22,082 nt of DNA, taken from NCBI GenBank assembly GCA_946479475.1, contig CAMLGG010000061.1:1-22082 (forward strand), given 5' to 3'. This stretch comes from an uncultured Ideonella sp. GTDB taxonomy: Bacteria > Pseudomonadota > Gammaproteobacteria > Burkholderiales > Burkholderiaceae. The position numbers were made by a program, and so were the translations under genes. Of the stretch, positions 1 to 7,644 are shown piece after piece. The notes beneath the pieces are model-generated. The model was not told the origin of the DNA. It did not search any database and worked only from the letters and a program-made list of their open reading frames with translations. Each line of letters opens with the position of its first letter. Position 1 is the first letter of the stretch.

Positions 1-1198
1 AGATGGGCTCCCAGGCGTTGCGGCCGTGCTGGAACGACTGGTTCACCTGCGTCCACTGCCAGGTGTGGGGTTGGGTCGGATCCTGCTCGGGCACGTACGG
101 CATCGCATACGGCTTGCCGTTTTCATCCAGCAGGTTGGACCGCGCCACGTACTCGGCGGCCGAGAGGAAGCGGTTGTTGTACAGCCCGTAGAGGTCGTCG
201 CCCTGGTTCCAGGCCATCTCCATCACGTCGCCGCCGAGCGACATGCCCAGCGTCGAGTGGCCCTGGTCGCGTCCGCTCTCCTCCCACTGGCCGAAGTGGC
301 CCGGGTGCATGTAGTACACGCCGTGCAGGGCCGAGCCGTTGCCGAAGTTCCTGAGCGTGCCGCGGTTGTTGGCCGCATAGCAATCGCAGGCCAGCCGGTA
401 CAGGTCGGGCTGGTCGCAGAAGATGCCGATGGCCATGGCGCCGACCATCGAAGCCATGTCCCAGTTGGCGTGCGATCCGATGCGGCCGTCGCTCAGGAAC
501 CACGACGAGATGGACGCGAACACCGTCAGCAGCATGTCCTGGAAGCGCTTCAGGTTCTCCGGCGCCCAGCCGGAGTAGTCGCGCATGAGCTCGCCGATCT
601 GCGCCCACTGGTGGCCCTGCATGCCGGCCATCAGGATGAAGGTGTGGTCATCGTGGGCGTCCGATCCCGGAGGGACCGTCCCGATCTCCTTCAGCGTGCT
701 CCCCCAGGCGTCCAGGAACTCCACCACCTTGTCGGCATAGGCCGTTTCGCCCGAGATCTTCCAGTGCAGCGCCAAGGTCCACGCGCGCCAGATGTCGACG
801 TACATCACGTTCTTGCTGTTGTCGGCGCGGTAGACGGCGGGCAGCGGGAAGGGATGGGTGTCGAGCGTGCCGAAGTGATCGACGCACAGCTGGTTCCACC
901 AGTCCGTCCACGGCTGCTGGCCGGTCTTGATCAGCTCGCGGATGCGGGCGAAGTCATCGTCGGTGACCAGCAGGCCGGGGTGGAGGAAGACGCCGCTCTC
1001 CGAGGCGGGCGTGCGGCCCGGGCCGGATGCCCCGCCGTCCTGCCCTTGATCGCCTTGACTGCCATCGCCTGCGGGGTCGCCGCTGCAGGCAGGCAGCAGC
1101 GGGAACATCGGAAGCAGGCCCAGGCCGATCGCGAACGCGCGTCGCGCAGGGTCGGGTGATTCGTGCGCTTTCGCGCCTTGGGTGAGGGGCCGGGTCAA
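1..1198 (-). CDS. Alginate-lyase-fold polysaccharide lyase lipoprotein (3' end outside window)
   Basis: Probable uronate-polysaccharide lyase of the alginate-lyase (alpha/alpha-toroid, PF05426) type, exported and lipid-anchored. Reading the minus strand gives 399 open codons with no stop. The N-terminus has RR at residues 19-20, a hydrophobic stretch and a lipobox LPAC with Cys38, then a Gly/Asp/Gln-rich linker. The fold's conserved blocks are visible: NWDMA at 245-249, GQWEESGRDQGH at 303-314 and YNNRFL at 340-345, which supply the Asn, Arg, His and Tyr expected at the active site. I chose TTG at 1198 because GAAGGA lies 6 bases upstream and the signal sequence follows in frame; the only nearby ATG is inside the signal peptide. 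Family blocks are seen; the substrate (alginate, glucuronan or another uronan) is not determined. It is the last of three minus-strand secreted carbohydrate-active genes, with its own 172-bp upstream gap. Confidence 0.8.
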   Translation of the reverse strand, partial: MTRPLTQGAKAHESPDPARRAFAIGLGLLPMFPLLPACSGDPAGDGSQGDQGQDGGASGPGRTPASESGVFLHPGLLVTDDDFARIRELIKTGQQPWTDWWNQLCVDHFGTLDTHPFPLPAVYRADNSKNVMYVDIWRAWTLALHWKISGETAYADKVVEFLDAWGSTLKEIGTVPPGSDAHDDHTFILMAGMQGHQWAQIGELMRDYSGWAPENLKRFQDMLLTVFASISSWFLSDGRIGSHANWDMASMVGAMAIGIFCDQPDLYRLACDCYAANNRGTLRNFGNGSALHGVYYMHPGHFGQWEESGRDQGHSTLGMSLGGDVMEMAWNQGDDLYGLYNNRFLSAAEYVARSNLLDENGKPYAMPYVPEQDPTQPHTWQWTQVNQSFQHGRNAWEPI

Positions 1199-1267
1199 GT
1201 CAGTTCCTTCGCAGTGGGTAGGTGGCCGATGGAGCGGCGCTGCCTCCGGATGTTGAGATGATCCCGC

Positions 1268-1294
1268 CGATGTGTCAGTAACGATGTGTCGTTA
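1268..1294. promoter_or_regulatory. Candidate operator upstream of the lyase gene
   Basis: The perfect inverted repeat TAACGA-TGTG-TCGTTA occupies 1279-1294. It overlaps a direct repeat of CGATGTGTC at 1268-1276 and 1282-1290 (14-bp period). It lies 81-96 bases before the TTG start of the lyase, a plausible place for a regulator. The protein that would bind it is unknown, and no regulator gene is adjacent. Confidence 0.4.
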
Positions 1295-1329
1295 TGTCGC
1301 GTTGTCGATACAGCTTCGCAGCGGCCATC

Positions 1330-1360
1330 GCACCGGCGCGCCTCTTCAGCGCGCCGGTGC
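1330..1360 (-). terminator. Strong hairpin after the SGNH esterase gene
   Basis: A perfect 12-bp stem (1330-1341 with 1349-1360, arm CACCGGCGCGC plus one closing pair) with a 7-base loop lies 11 bases past the SGNH stop codon. No U-rich tract follows on the minus strand, so it may be a non-canonical terminator or a 3'-end stabiliser rather than a textbook intrinsic terminator. Confidence 0.5.
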
Positions 1361-1370
1361 CCGTGGTGGC

Positions 1371-3239
1371 TTACTGCTTGTAGAACGTCATGTCATCGAC
1401 GTTCAGCCAGCCGGTGCCCGAACCGTCGCTGGTCCAGAAGCCGACCTCGGCGTAGCCGTTGCTGACGTTGATGTTGGGGATGACGAGCTGCGTGTAGGCA
1501 TCCGAGGCCGAGGTGGTCGCCGACATCGAGTCCGAGCCGAAGTTCTTGACGTACAGCTGGTGCCCCGCCGTGCCGCGCACCCAGGCCCTGAGGGTGTACA
1601 GGCCGTTGGGCAGGCCGCTCAGGGTCTGGTAGGTGGCCACCCAGTACGGGACCGTGCTCGAATGCGTCAGGTGGGACGTGCCCGAGTTGGGCCGCGTCGT
1701 GTCGATGAACGACTGGCCCGATCCCGAAGAGACGACGTTCCAGCCGCTGCCGCCGGCCTCGAAGCCCGCATTGCTCACCAGGTTCACGCCGCCGTTGACG
1801 ACGTCGACCCGGTCCCCGGTGACGAAGGTGTTCGACGAGCTCGCGTTCTTCTGTCCCGTGACGCGCACCTTCAGCGTGTGGTTGCCTGCCGACAGCACCG
1901 GACTGGTCCACAAGGGCACGCCGTCGGCTCGCGTGGCCGCATAGGTGTCGATGAGCGTCTCGGCGCCGTTGTCGACCGAGACGGCCGCGATCCCGTGCGA
2001 CGAGGCCTTGCCGCCGAACCACTTGGCCTGCGTCCCGTTGAAGGAGACCTGGTATGACGCATTGGCGACGCTGGACCAGTGGTTGTCGTTCTGCCAGGCG
2101 CCGCCCTGCCAGCCGCTGGGCCAGTTGGCGGTGTTGTCGTAGCTGAACTGGTTGTCGTTCTTGGTCACCACGCCGATGTAGGGCAGGAGGATGGGCAGCA
2201 GGCGGTTGGTGACCTTGATGTGGCCCGTGTCGCTCGGGTGCAGCCCATCGGTGAAGTCAGACGGGGAGTCCCCCAGCCAGCCGGTGGTGTCGACGTAGTG
2301 CAGCTTGCCGTCGCCGCTGTTGATCTGGGCCGTCACCGCTGCCTGGGTTTCGGTCTGGTAGTAGCCGCCGAACGTGCGCAGCACGAAGATGTCCGCGTTG
2401 GGGTACTTGGTCCGCACGTTCTGCAGGAACGTGGTGTAGCGGCTCTGGAAGGTCGCCGAAGGAACCGAGTTGTTGGCGTCGTTGGTGCCGATGTTGACGA
2501 CGACCAGCTTGGCCGCGTACTTGGAGAAGTCCCACAGCGGGTTGGCGGCGCACGTCTCGTCCACGCAGCGGTCGGCCTGCTGGAGCTTGAAGTACAGCGT
2601 CTCCATGCCCGGGAACTTGTTCCAGTCGTAGTGGTACCCCTGGGACAGGGTGATGCCGGGGTAGGCGATCTGGGTGTGGTCGGCGCCCAGCCTTTCGCCG
2701 GTCTGCCAGGCGTAGGAGGCGGTCGCATAGTCGCTGGTCGTCTCACCGGCCGTGATGGAGTCACCGATGAACTCCACCACCGGGAGGTTGTCGGCCTTCA
2801 CGGTCGTGGCACCGGAATCCAGCACCAGCCCCTGGAACGGGATCTCGGAGTTCAGGGTCTGGTACTTGGCGACGATCTTCAGGGTGTGGGTGCCGCTCGC
2901 CAGCGCGGTGGATGTCAGGTTGACCGTGCCGCTCGCGTCCCAGTAGGGGGTGGCGACGCCATCGACGATGGCGGTGAAGCGGGTCGGCGCCGCGAGCTTC
3001 ACCTTCACCGTGGTGCCGGTGAACTTGGTCGTCAGGTACGCACCGACCCAGTAGCTGTGGAAAGTCGTGCTGCTGCTCTTGTCCCAGCGCCCGACGAAGT
3101 TGATGTTGGAGTCCGTCAGGTCACCGGCACCGGTGGCCGAAAGGACGGGCGCGCTGGCGGAGACGAGCATCCCGGCCAGAGCCAAACGAAGGAAACGCCG
3201 GGGGACCGAAGTCCTGGCTGAACGACCACCACGAATCAT
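1371..3239 (-). CDS. Secreted multimodular SGNH/GDSL esterase, CE2-like acetyl esterase
   Basis: 622-residue exported hydrolase that probably removes acetyl groups from hemicellulose. Residues 1-35 form a signal peptide (RRFLRLALAGM core, likely cleavage after LSA). Residues about 40-145 are a jelly-roll domain like the one preceding the catalytic domain in CE2 esterases. The SGNH catalytic domain spans about 152-355, with GDS (nucleophile Ser161), GTND (block III Asn253) and DGLHP (Asp331, His334). Residues about 365-480 form a beta-sandwich module with the HTLKVRVTGQKN signature, and about 485-622 form a CBM4/9-like module. The start is supported by AAAGG about 10 bases before ATG. It shares an operator with the GH74 gene upstream. 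CE2 assignment is by domain order; exact substrate is inferred. Confidence 0.85.
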   Translation of the reverse strand: MIRGGRSARTSVPRRFLRLALAGMLVSASAPVLSATGAGDLTDSNINFVGRWDKSSSTTFHSYWVGAYLTTKFTGTTVKVKLAAPTRFTAIVDGVATPYWDASGTVNLTSTALASGTHTLKIVAKYQTLNSEIPFQGLVLDSGATTVKADNLPVVEFIGDSITAGETTSDYATASYAWQTGERLGADHTQIAYPGITLSQGYHYDWNKFPGMETLYFKLQQADRCVDETCAANPLWDFSKYAAKLVVVNIGTNDANNSVPSATFQSRYTTFLQNVRTKYPNADIFVLRTFGGYYQTETQAAVTAQINSGDGKLHYVDTTGWLGDSPSDFTDGLHPSDTGHIKVTNRLLPILLPYIGVVTKNDNQFSYDNTANWPSGWQGGAWQNDNHWSSVANASYQVSFNGTQAKWFGGKASSHGIAAVSVDNGAETLIDTYAATRADGVPLWTSPVLSAGNHTLKVRVTGQKNASSSNTFVTGDRVDVVNGGVNLVSNAGFEAGGSGWNVVSSGSGQSFIDTTRPNSGTSHLTHSSTVPYWVATYQTLSGLPNGLYTLRAWVRGTAGHQLYVKNFGSDSMSATTSASDAYTQLVIPNINVSNGYAEVGFWTSDGSGTGWLNVDDMTFYKQ

Positions 3240-3281
3240 GTCTCGGTACCTTTCTAGGAAGTGCGCTGGGACTGCTGTTTC

Positions 3282-3305
3282 AATTGATATAGCGCCATAT
3301 CAATT
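3282..3305. promoter_or_regulatory. Candidate LacI-type operator of the SGNH esterase gene
   Basis: A 24-bp dyad with perfect 9-bp arms AATTGATAT and ATATCAATT around AGCGCC sits 43-66 bases before the SGNH start codon. The central GCGC is itself palindromic. The same core is found upstream of the GH74 gene (6435-6452). A GCGC-centred palindrome is typical of LacI-family operators; the regulator is not encoded in the window. Confidence 0.6.
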
Positions 3306-3320
3306 CTTCGAAATGCTAGG

Positions 3321-3343
3321 GGGGTGGTCCGGTGGACCACCCC
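3321..3343. terminator. 10-bp hairpin between GH74 and SGNH genes
   Basis: A perfect 10-bp stem (GGGGTGGTCC with its complement) and a 3-base loop lie 190 bases past the GH74 stop and just upstream of the SGNH operator. There is no clear U-tract on the minus strand. It is a plausible transcription barrier separating the two units. The rest of 3344-3532 shows no gene or clear motif. Confidence 0.35.
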
Positions 3344-3532
3344 AGGAATTCACCTACCCAAGGGCTGGAAGCGGTCTCGCGGCCGTGCCGCTTTTCACGT
3401 TGGCGGAGGACGTAACGACTGAGCAGTTGTCCCGTCGCGCCGATGTGGATTCGCGAGGCACGAAGGTCGCCATGGCGCGGGTGCGCGCGTGGGCGAGCCT
3501 CGTTCCCGACCGCGAGGCCTGGAGCGGCCGGA

Positions 3533-6142
3533 TCAGTTGTTCCGCCACTGCTGGTTGGTGCCGCCGCCGCAGGTCCACTGGATCAGCGTGGCGCCGTCGG
3601 ACGAGCTGGCGCTGTTGACGTCGATGCACAGGCCGCTGAAGCGCGACTTGAGACGGAAGTAGCCGCTGTCGGTCGGCTCCTTCAGCCACTGCTGGCTGGC
3701 GCCGGCACCGCAGGAAGCCTGCACGATGGCGACCGAGTTGGACGTGCTCTGGCTCGCCAGGTCCGCGCACATGCCGCTGTGCGACACCTTCAGCCGCACG
3801 TAGCCGTTGCCGAGGTCATCGGTCGCCCATTGCTGGTTGGCGCCGCTGTTGCAGCTCCACTGGATCAGGCCCGTGCCGGAGGCAGTGCTGGCGCCCGGGA
3901 CGTCCATGCACTTGCTGCTGTGCCGGGCCTGCAGCCGGCTCGTCGTCGGCACACCGTAGACCAGGCCGCGGCCGACCGTGCTCATGTAGACCACGCCTTC
4001 GGTGTTCATGTCGCCCATCACGAACTGGCCGTTGGCCGGGCCGCCGTACTGGTGCATCGCATCGTTCACGCGCACCCAGCTCGCGCCGGCATCCGTGGAC
4101 CGGTACACGCCGCGCGGGCCGCCGTTGGCCACGCCCCAGATGAACACGGTCGGGTAGCTGGCGCCGGTGGCCACCTTGCCGAAGCCCACCGCGCTGGCCT
4201 GGCTCACGTTCGCGATGGTCGAGAAGCTGACCCCCGAGTTCGTCGAGCGGGCCAGGCCGCCGCCGTTCAGCGCGATCCAGAGGTCACCCTCGCGGCCCGG
4301 CGCAGCCCGGCCGAGGGTGGAGCCCCAGGAGGCGAGCGAACCGGTGTTGGTGAAGGTCGCGCCGCCGTTGTTGCTGACGCTGAGCGTGCCGGTGGTGTTG
4401 TCGTAGGCGTAGAACTTGTTGGAGTTCACCGGGTCGGCGAAGGGGCGCACCTGGCTCGTGCTCAAACCCGACACCGCGGTCCACGTCGGGCTGCCGCTGG
4501 TGAAGTTGGTGGAGCGGTAGGTCGTGGTCGTCGAGCTGCCGTCGCTGTTCCAGACCGTCACCGTGTGCAGCAGCACCGAACCGTTGGCATTCAGTGCCAC
4601 CTGGCCTTGCGTGCCCCTGATGTTGTTCACCGGCGACCAGGACGAGCCGGCGTTGGTGGTGTAGTACATCGAGTTGCCGACCCGCACGAGCAGCGAAGGA
4701 TTGCCGGCCGCCATCGCCAGGCCCGGGGTCGTGCCCATGGTCGGCGTGTGGATCGGGGCGTAGGCCGTCAGGTCGGTGTGGCGGAAGCCGTCGTAGTCGC
4801 CGATGGCCGACAGCAGCGGCCCGCCGGTGACGCTGGCCAGGTTCAGCGGCACGGTCTCTTCGAGGCCCTTGACCGTGAAGGTCCAGGTGGTGGGGGTGGA
4901 GTCGATGTTGGCCGCGCGGAAGACGCCGTTGCCCGAGGTCACCCAGACCGCCCCGGTGCTGAACGGATCGAACTCGATCGTGCCGGCCCAGTGGATCGTG
5001 GCGGTGGATGCCCAGGTGACGCCGCCGGCGTTGAGGGCGTAGCCGCGCTGGACCACGTTGGTCCAGCTCGCGCCGCCGTTGGTGCTGATGAAGAGCTGGT
5101 CACCCCAGCCGCTGCCTTGCGCCATGTAGGTGTTGATCGTCGAGGCGACGAGGCGCGAGGCATTGCCCGGATCCACCGAGATGCCCGAGAACGGGGTGGT
5201 GTAGCCCGAGGGCGTGACGTTGGTCCACGCGTTGGTGGCCACCGTGTAGCGCCAGATCTGGCCCGCATCCATCGAGTCGGTGCGGATCAGGTTGCCGTTG
5301 CCGTCCTTGATCTCCTGCCCGTGCGGGCCGGCGCCGTTGGCGTAGGTGATGTAGAGGTTGCCGTTGCTCGCGTAGGCGGCGCGCTGCGGCATGTGGCTGG
5401 CCGGCGCCCCCGGTGAGATGGCGGTGAAGCTCGCCCCGGCGTCGTTGCTGAGGTAGAGGTTGGCGCCTTCGCTGGTGGGGCGCGACACGCCGACCACGAT
5501 GCGCTGCGCCACGCCGCCCGAGACGCTGGACGGGTCGAGCCAGACGAAGCTGATGCCGTTGCCGTTCAGGGTCGAGCCCACGTTGAGCGAGCCGACGCGG
5601 GTGAAGCTGGCGCCGCTGTTCGTGCTCTTGAACAGGCCGTTGGTGCGCGAGCCCAGGTAGAGCACGTTGCTGCTGCCGGGGTCGACCTGCAGCCGCTCGC
5701 CGTTCTGCCGGCCCATGCCGTTGCCGTGCGCGCGCAGCTGGTTGCTCACGTCGGTCTGCGTGAAGGTCGCGCCGTAGTCGGCCGAACGCATGACCACCGT
5801 CTTGCCGTTGCTGAAGTACGAGGTGCCGACCAGCATGTAGACGACGGCCGAGTTCTTCGGGTCCAGCGCCAGCGACTCCACGCCCATCATGCCGATGTCG
5901 TCCTCGGACAGCCAGTCCGTCAGCGGCACCCATCGGGCGTTGGCGTTGTCCCAACGGTAGGCGCCGCCCACGTCGGTTCGGACGTAGAACAGGTTCTGCT
6001 GGGTGCGGCTGGGGATGAACGCCGAGACGAAGCCGCCCCCGCCCATCGCCGCGTTCTGCCAGCGGTAGCCCTGCGCGAGCGCGGAGCCTGCCGCCAAGGA
6101 AAGGATCAAGGCCAGGAGTGGCCTGAGGAAACCGAATGCCAT
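3533..6142 (-). CDS. GH74 xyloglucanase with ricin-type beta-trefoil (CBM13-like) C-terminus
   Basis: Secreted endo-xyloglucanase-type hydrolase. Residue numbers here count from an upstream ATG at 6154 (873 residues); the preferred start is the fifth codon, ATG at 6142, because GGAG lies 6 bases before it and the signal peptide MAFGFLRPLLALILSLAAG begins there. After cleavage near ALA-QG, two beta-propeller halves cover about 30-735, with repeated Asp-box-like strands (STNGGASW, STDAGASW). The family's catalytic aspartates fit Asp61 in RTDVGGAYRW and Asp453 in IGDYDGFRH. Residues about 738-873 form a beta-trefoil with three QQW repeats, a carbohydrate-binding module. Length matches GH74 plus one CBM. 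It is transcribed toward the SGNH esterase and shares its operator, so both likely act outside the cell on plant xyloglucan or related hemicellulose. Confidence 0.93.
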   Translation of the reverse strand: MAFGFLRPLLALILSLAAGSALAQGYRWQNAAMGGGGFVSAFIPSRTQQNLFYVRTDVGGAYRWDNANARWVPLTDWLSEDDIGMMGVESLALDPKNSAVVYMLVGTSYFSNGKTVVMRSADYGATFTQTDVSNQLRAHGNGMGRQNGERLQVDPGSSNVLYLGSRTNGLFKSTNSGASFTRVGSLNVGSTLNGNGISFVWLDPSSVSGGVAQRIVVGVSRPTSEGANLYLSNDAGASFTAISPGAPASHMPQRAAYASNGNLYITYANGAGPHGQEIKDGNGNLIRTDSMDAGQIWRYTVATNAWTNVTPSGYTTPFSGISVDPGNASRLVASTINTYMAQGSGWGDQLFISTNGGASWTNVVQRGYALNAGGVTWASTATIHWAGTIEFDPFSTGAVWVTSGNGVFRAANIDSTPTTWTFTVKGLEETVPLNLASVTGGPLLSAIGDYDGFRHTDLTAYAPIHTPTMGTTPGLAMAAGNPSLLVRVGNSMYYTTNAGSSWSPVNNIRGTQGQVALNANGSVLLHTVTVWNSDGSSTTTTYRSTNFTSGSPTWTAVSGLSTSQVRPFADPVNSNKFYAYDNTTGTLSVSNNGGATFTNTGSLASWGSTLGRAAPGREGDLWIALNGGGLARSTNSGVSFSTIANVSQASAVGFGKVATGASYPTVFIWGVANGGPRGVYRSTDAGASWVRVNDAMHQYGGPANGQFVMGDMNTEGVVYMSTVGRGLVYGVPTTSRLQARHSSKCMDVPGASTASGTGLIQWSCNSGANQQWATDDLGNGYVRLKVSHSGMCADLASQSTSNSVAIVQASCGAGASQQWLKEPTDSGYFRLKSRFSGLCIDVNSASSSDGATLIQWTCGGGTNQQWRNN

Positions 6143-6585
6143 GAGTGTCTCCATGTTGTGCGACCGTTCCTGTCCGCACGACTGGAGGCCTGTGCGCAGG
6201 TCGCTGTTTGCGCTCCTGGATCGGCACCGCCGGTCGTCACCCCGCGGCGCTGCTCAAGGTGGCTGCAGTCTCTTTGTCGGTGTTGCTAAGGGGTCTGGCG
6301 CGCGGGCGCCCTGCCGTGCGGCCGAGGCGCAGCTGCTGGCCGCGATCTGCCGGACGATCTCGATGGCGTGGTGGCGAAGGAGAACGGGCGAACGGATGGA
6401 CGGTATGAACAGGGGATGGGCAAAGCGCCGCAGATGATGTAGCGCTATATCACCTATGATAGTTTGTCCGTCGCATCAACTATGCAAGGTAAACACCTAT
6501 CCGGCGCCTGGAGTTGTGCGCGACTGTTTCTTGCGTGGGGGGTGGGAGCCGACCCGACAAGGTCGGCCCTTGCGCCTCGGCGGCT
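6143..6585. other. Long upstream region of the GH74 gene, no gene
   Basis: This 443-base gap between GH74 and the reductase gene has no convincing coding sequence. The part next to GH74 (6143-6430) would be a roughly 290-base leader if transcription starts near the operator at 6435-6452. I recognised no riboswitch class in it. The AT-richer part (6450-6510) holds a TATCAT -10-like hexamer at 6456-6461 on the minus strand, with TTGCAT 20 bases further upstream, which is poor spacing. Hairpins of the reductase 3' end occupy its right end. Confidence 0.4.
6435..6452. promoter_or_regulatory. Candidate LacI-type operator of the GH74 gene
   Basis: The near-perfect 18-bp palindrome TGATGTAGCGCTATATCA reads, on the minus strand, TGATATAGCGCTACATCA. 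It matches the SGNH operator at 3282-3305 at all but two positions of the 18-bp core. A TATCAT -10-like hexamer ends 4 bases upstream on the minus strand, so a bound protein would cover the expected transcription start. That arrangement fits a repressor. Confidence 0.6.
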
Positions 6586-6598
6586 TCAGGCCGCGAGG
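6548..6598 (-). terminator. Tandem hairpins at the 3' end of the reductase gene
   Basis: A bulged stem (CCTCG-CGGC with GCCGCGAGG, 6575-6598) overlaps the reductase stop codon. A second perfect 7-bp stem (GCCGACC with GGTCGGC, 6548-6567) follows. Neither is followed by a U-tract on the minus strand, so termination activity is only suggested. Confidence 0.3.
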
Positions 6599-7632
6599 CG
6601 GCAGCCGGGCGTGGCCTGAGCGGCCGCTTGTCCGTGGTAGGACTCGGCGTGGACCATCGCGGGCGGGGCGCCCAGCGCGAGGACGGCCCGCCGGCCGTCC
6701 TCCACGAAGCCCGGGCTGCCCGCGATGAAGACGGAATGGCCCGACAGGTCCGGGAACAGCCCGGGCAGGAGCTCCGGAATGCGCCCCGTGAGATCAGGCC
6801 CCGGCTCGCGCGTGAGCGTGGTGCGGTAGTGGAAGTTGCGGTGCCTGGCGATCCAGTAGTCGAGCAGGCCCAGCTCGTAGAGATCGGCCTTCGTCCGCGC
6901 GGAGAACAGCACGGTGACCGGGCGGCGGAAGCCTCGCCGCAGCGCCGCCTCGGTCAGCGAAAGAATGGGCGCCAGGCCGGAACCCGCCGCCAGGCAGAGC
7001 ACCGGCGTGTCGACCGACGGGTCGCCGACGAAGGTGCCGTACGGGCCGGCCAGCTTGACGCGATCGCCCGGCTTCAAGGTCTGGTGGACCCATGCGCTCG
7101 TGGCCCCGCCATCGACGTGCGTCACCTGCAGGCGGATCTCGCCGTCCGGCTGGGGCGCGCCCGCGATCGAGTAGCAGCGCGGCGGCGCGCCGGCGCGGGC
7201 ATCCCCCATGGTCACGTACTGGCCCGGCCAGTAGCGCATGGGCTGCCCGACCGGCCGCAGCCTCAGCTCCACGATGCGCGAGGTGCGCGCGATGCGGTCG
7301 GTGAGGATGTAGAGCTGGTTCTCGCGGGGCGGGAAGAGCTTGGGCTTCGCGTCGGCGGTGCCCCACTCGATCACCAGTTCCTCGTCCAGGGGCTTGGCCA
7401 TGCACATCAGGCCGTAGCCCTGGCTGCGCTCCTCTGCGGACAAGGCCATGTCGAGCACGGTGCCCTGGTCGAAGGACCCGGCCAGCACTTTCACCTTGCA
7501 TTCGCCACAGGCGCCCGCGCGGCAGTTGTTGGGCAGGGCGTAGCCTGCCTTCTCCAACGCGCCCAGGACGGTGTCGCCATCGGCGCAGCCGACGGTCCGG
7601 CCCGAAGGCTGGATTCGGATCGAGCGGGTCAT
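6586..7632 (-). CDS. [2Fe-2S]/FAD/NAD(P)H oxygenase reductase component
   Basis: 348-residue electron-transfer protein that should pass electrons from NAD(P)H through FAD and a [2Fe-2S] cluster to an oxygenase. Residues 1-95 are a plant-type ferredoxin domain with cluster ligands Cys37, Cys42, Cys45 and Cys77. Residues about 100-200 form the FAD domain with RCYS at 152-155. Residues about 205-335 form the pyridine-nucleotide domain with AAGSGLAP around 215-222. Domain order (ferredoxin first) is that of phenol/methane-type monooxygenase reductases and CDP-6-deoxyglucoseen reductase relatives. It starts 12 bases after the diiron protein gene stop, so the two form an operon and very likely a two-component oxygenase. 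The physiological substrate belongs to the partner. Confidence 0.9.
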   Translation of the reverse strand: MTRSIRIQPSGRTVGCADGDTVLGALEKAGYALPNNCRAGACGECKVKVLAGSFDQGTVLDMALSAEERSQGYGLMCMAKPLDEELVIEWGTADAKPKLFPPRENQLYILTDRIARTSRIVELRLRPVGQPMRYWPGQYVTMGDARAGAPPRCYSIAGAPQPDGEIRLQVTHVDGGATSAWVHQTLKPGDRVKLAGPYGTFVGDPSVDTPVLCLAAGSGLAPILSLTEAALRRGFRRPVTVLFSARTKADLYELGLLDYWIARHRNFHYRTTLTREPGPDLTGRIPELLPGLFPDLSGHSVFIAGSPGFVEDGRRAVLALGAPPAMVHAESYHGQAAAQATPGCRLAA

Positions 7633-7644
7633 CGCCGGAACTCG

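Noticed and set aside
3443..5416. Long plus-strand open frame (657 codons) opposite GH74
   Set aside because: It is antisense to the well-supported GH74 gene. Its product is a Val/Ala/Arg/His-rich string without domain motifs, as expected from the reverse frame of high-GC coding DNA.
6143..6434. Possible riboswitch in the long GH74 leader
   Set aside because: I compared it by eye with GEMM, glycine and cobalamin cores and found no convincing match; a covariance-model search would be needed.
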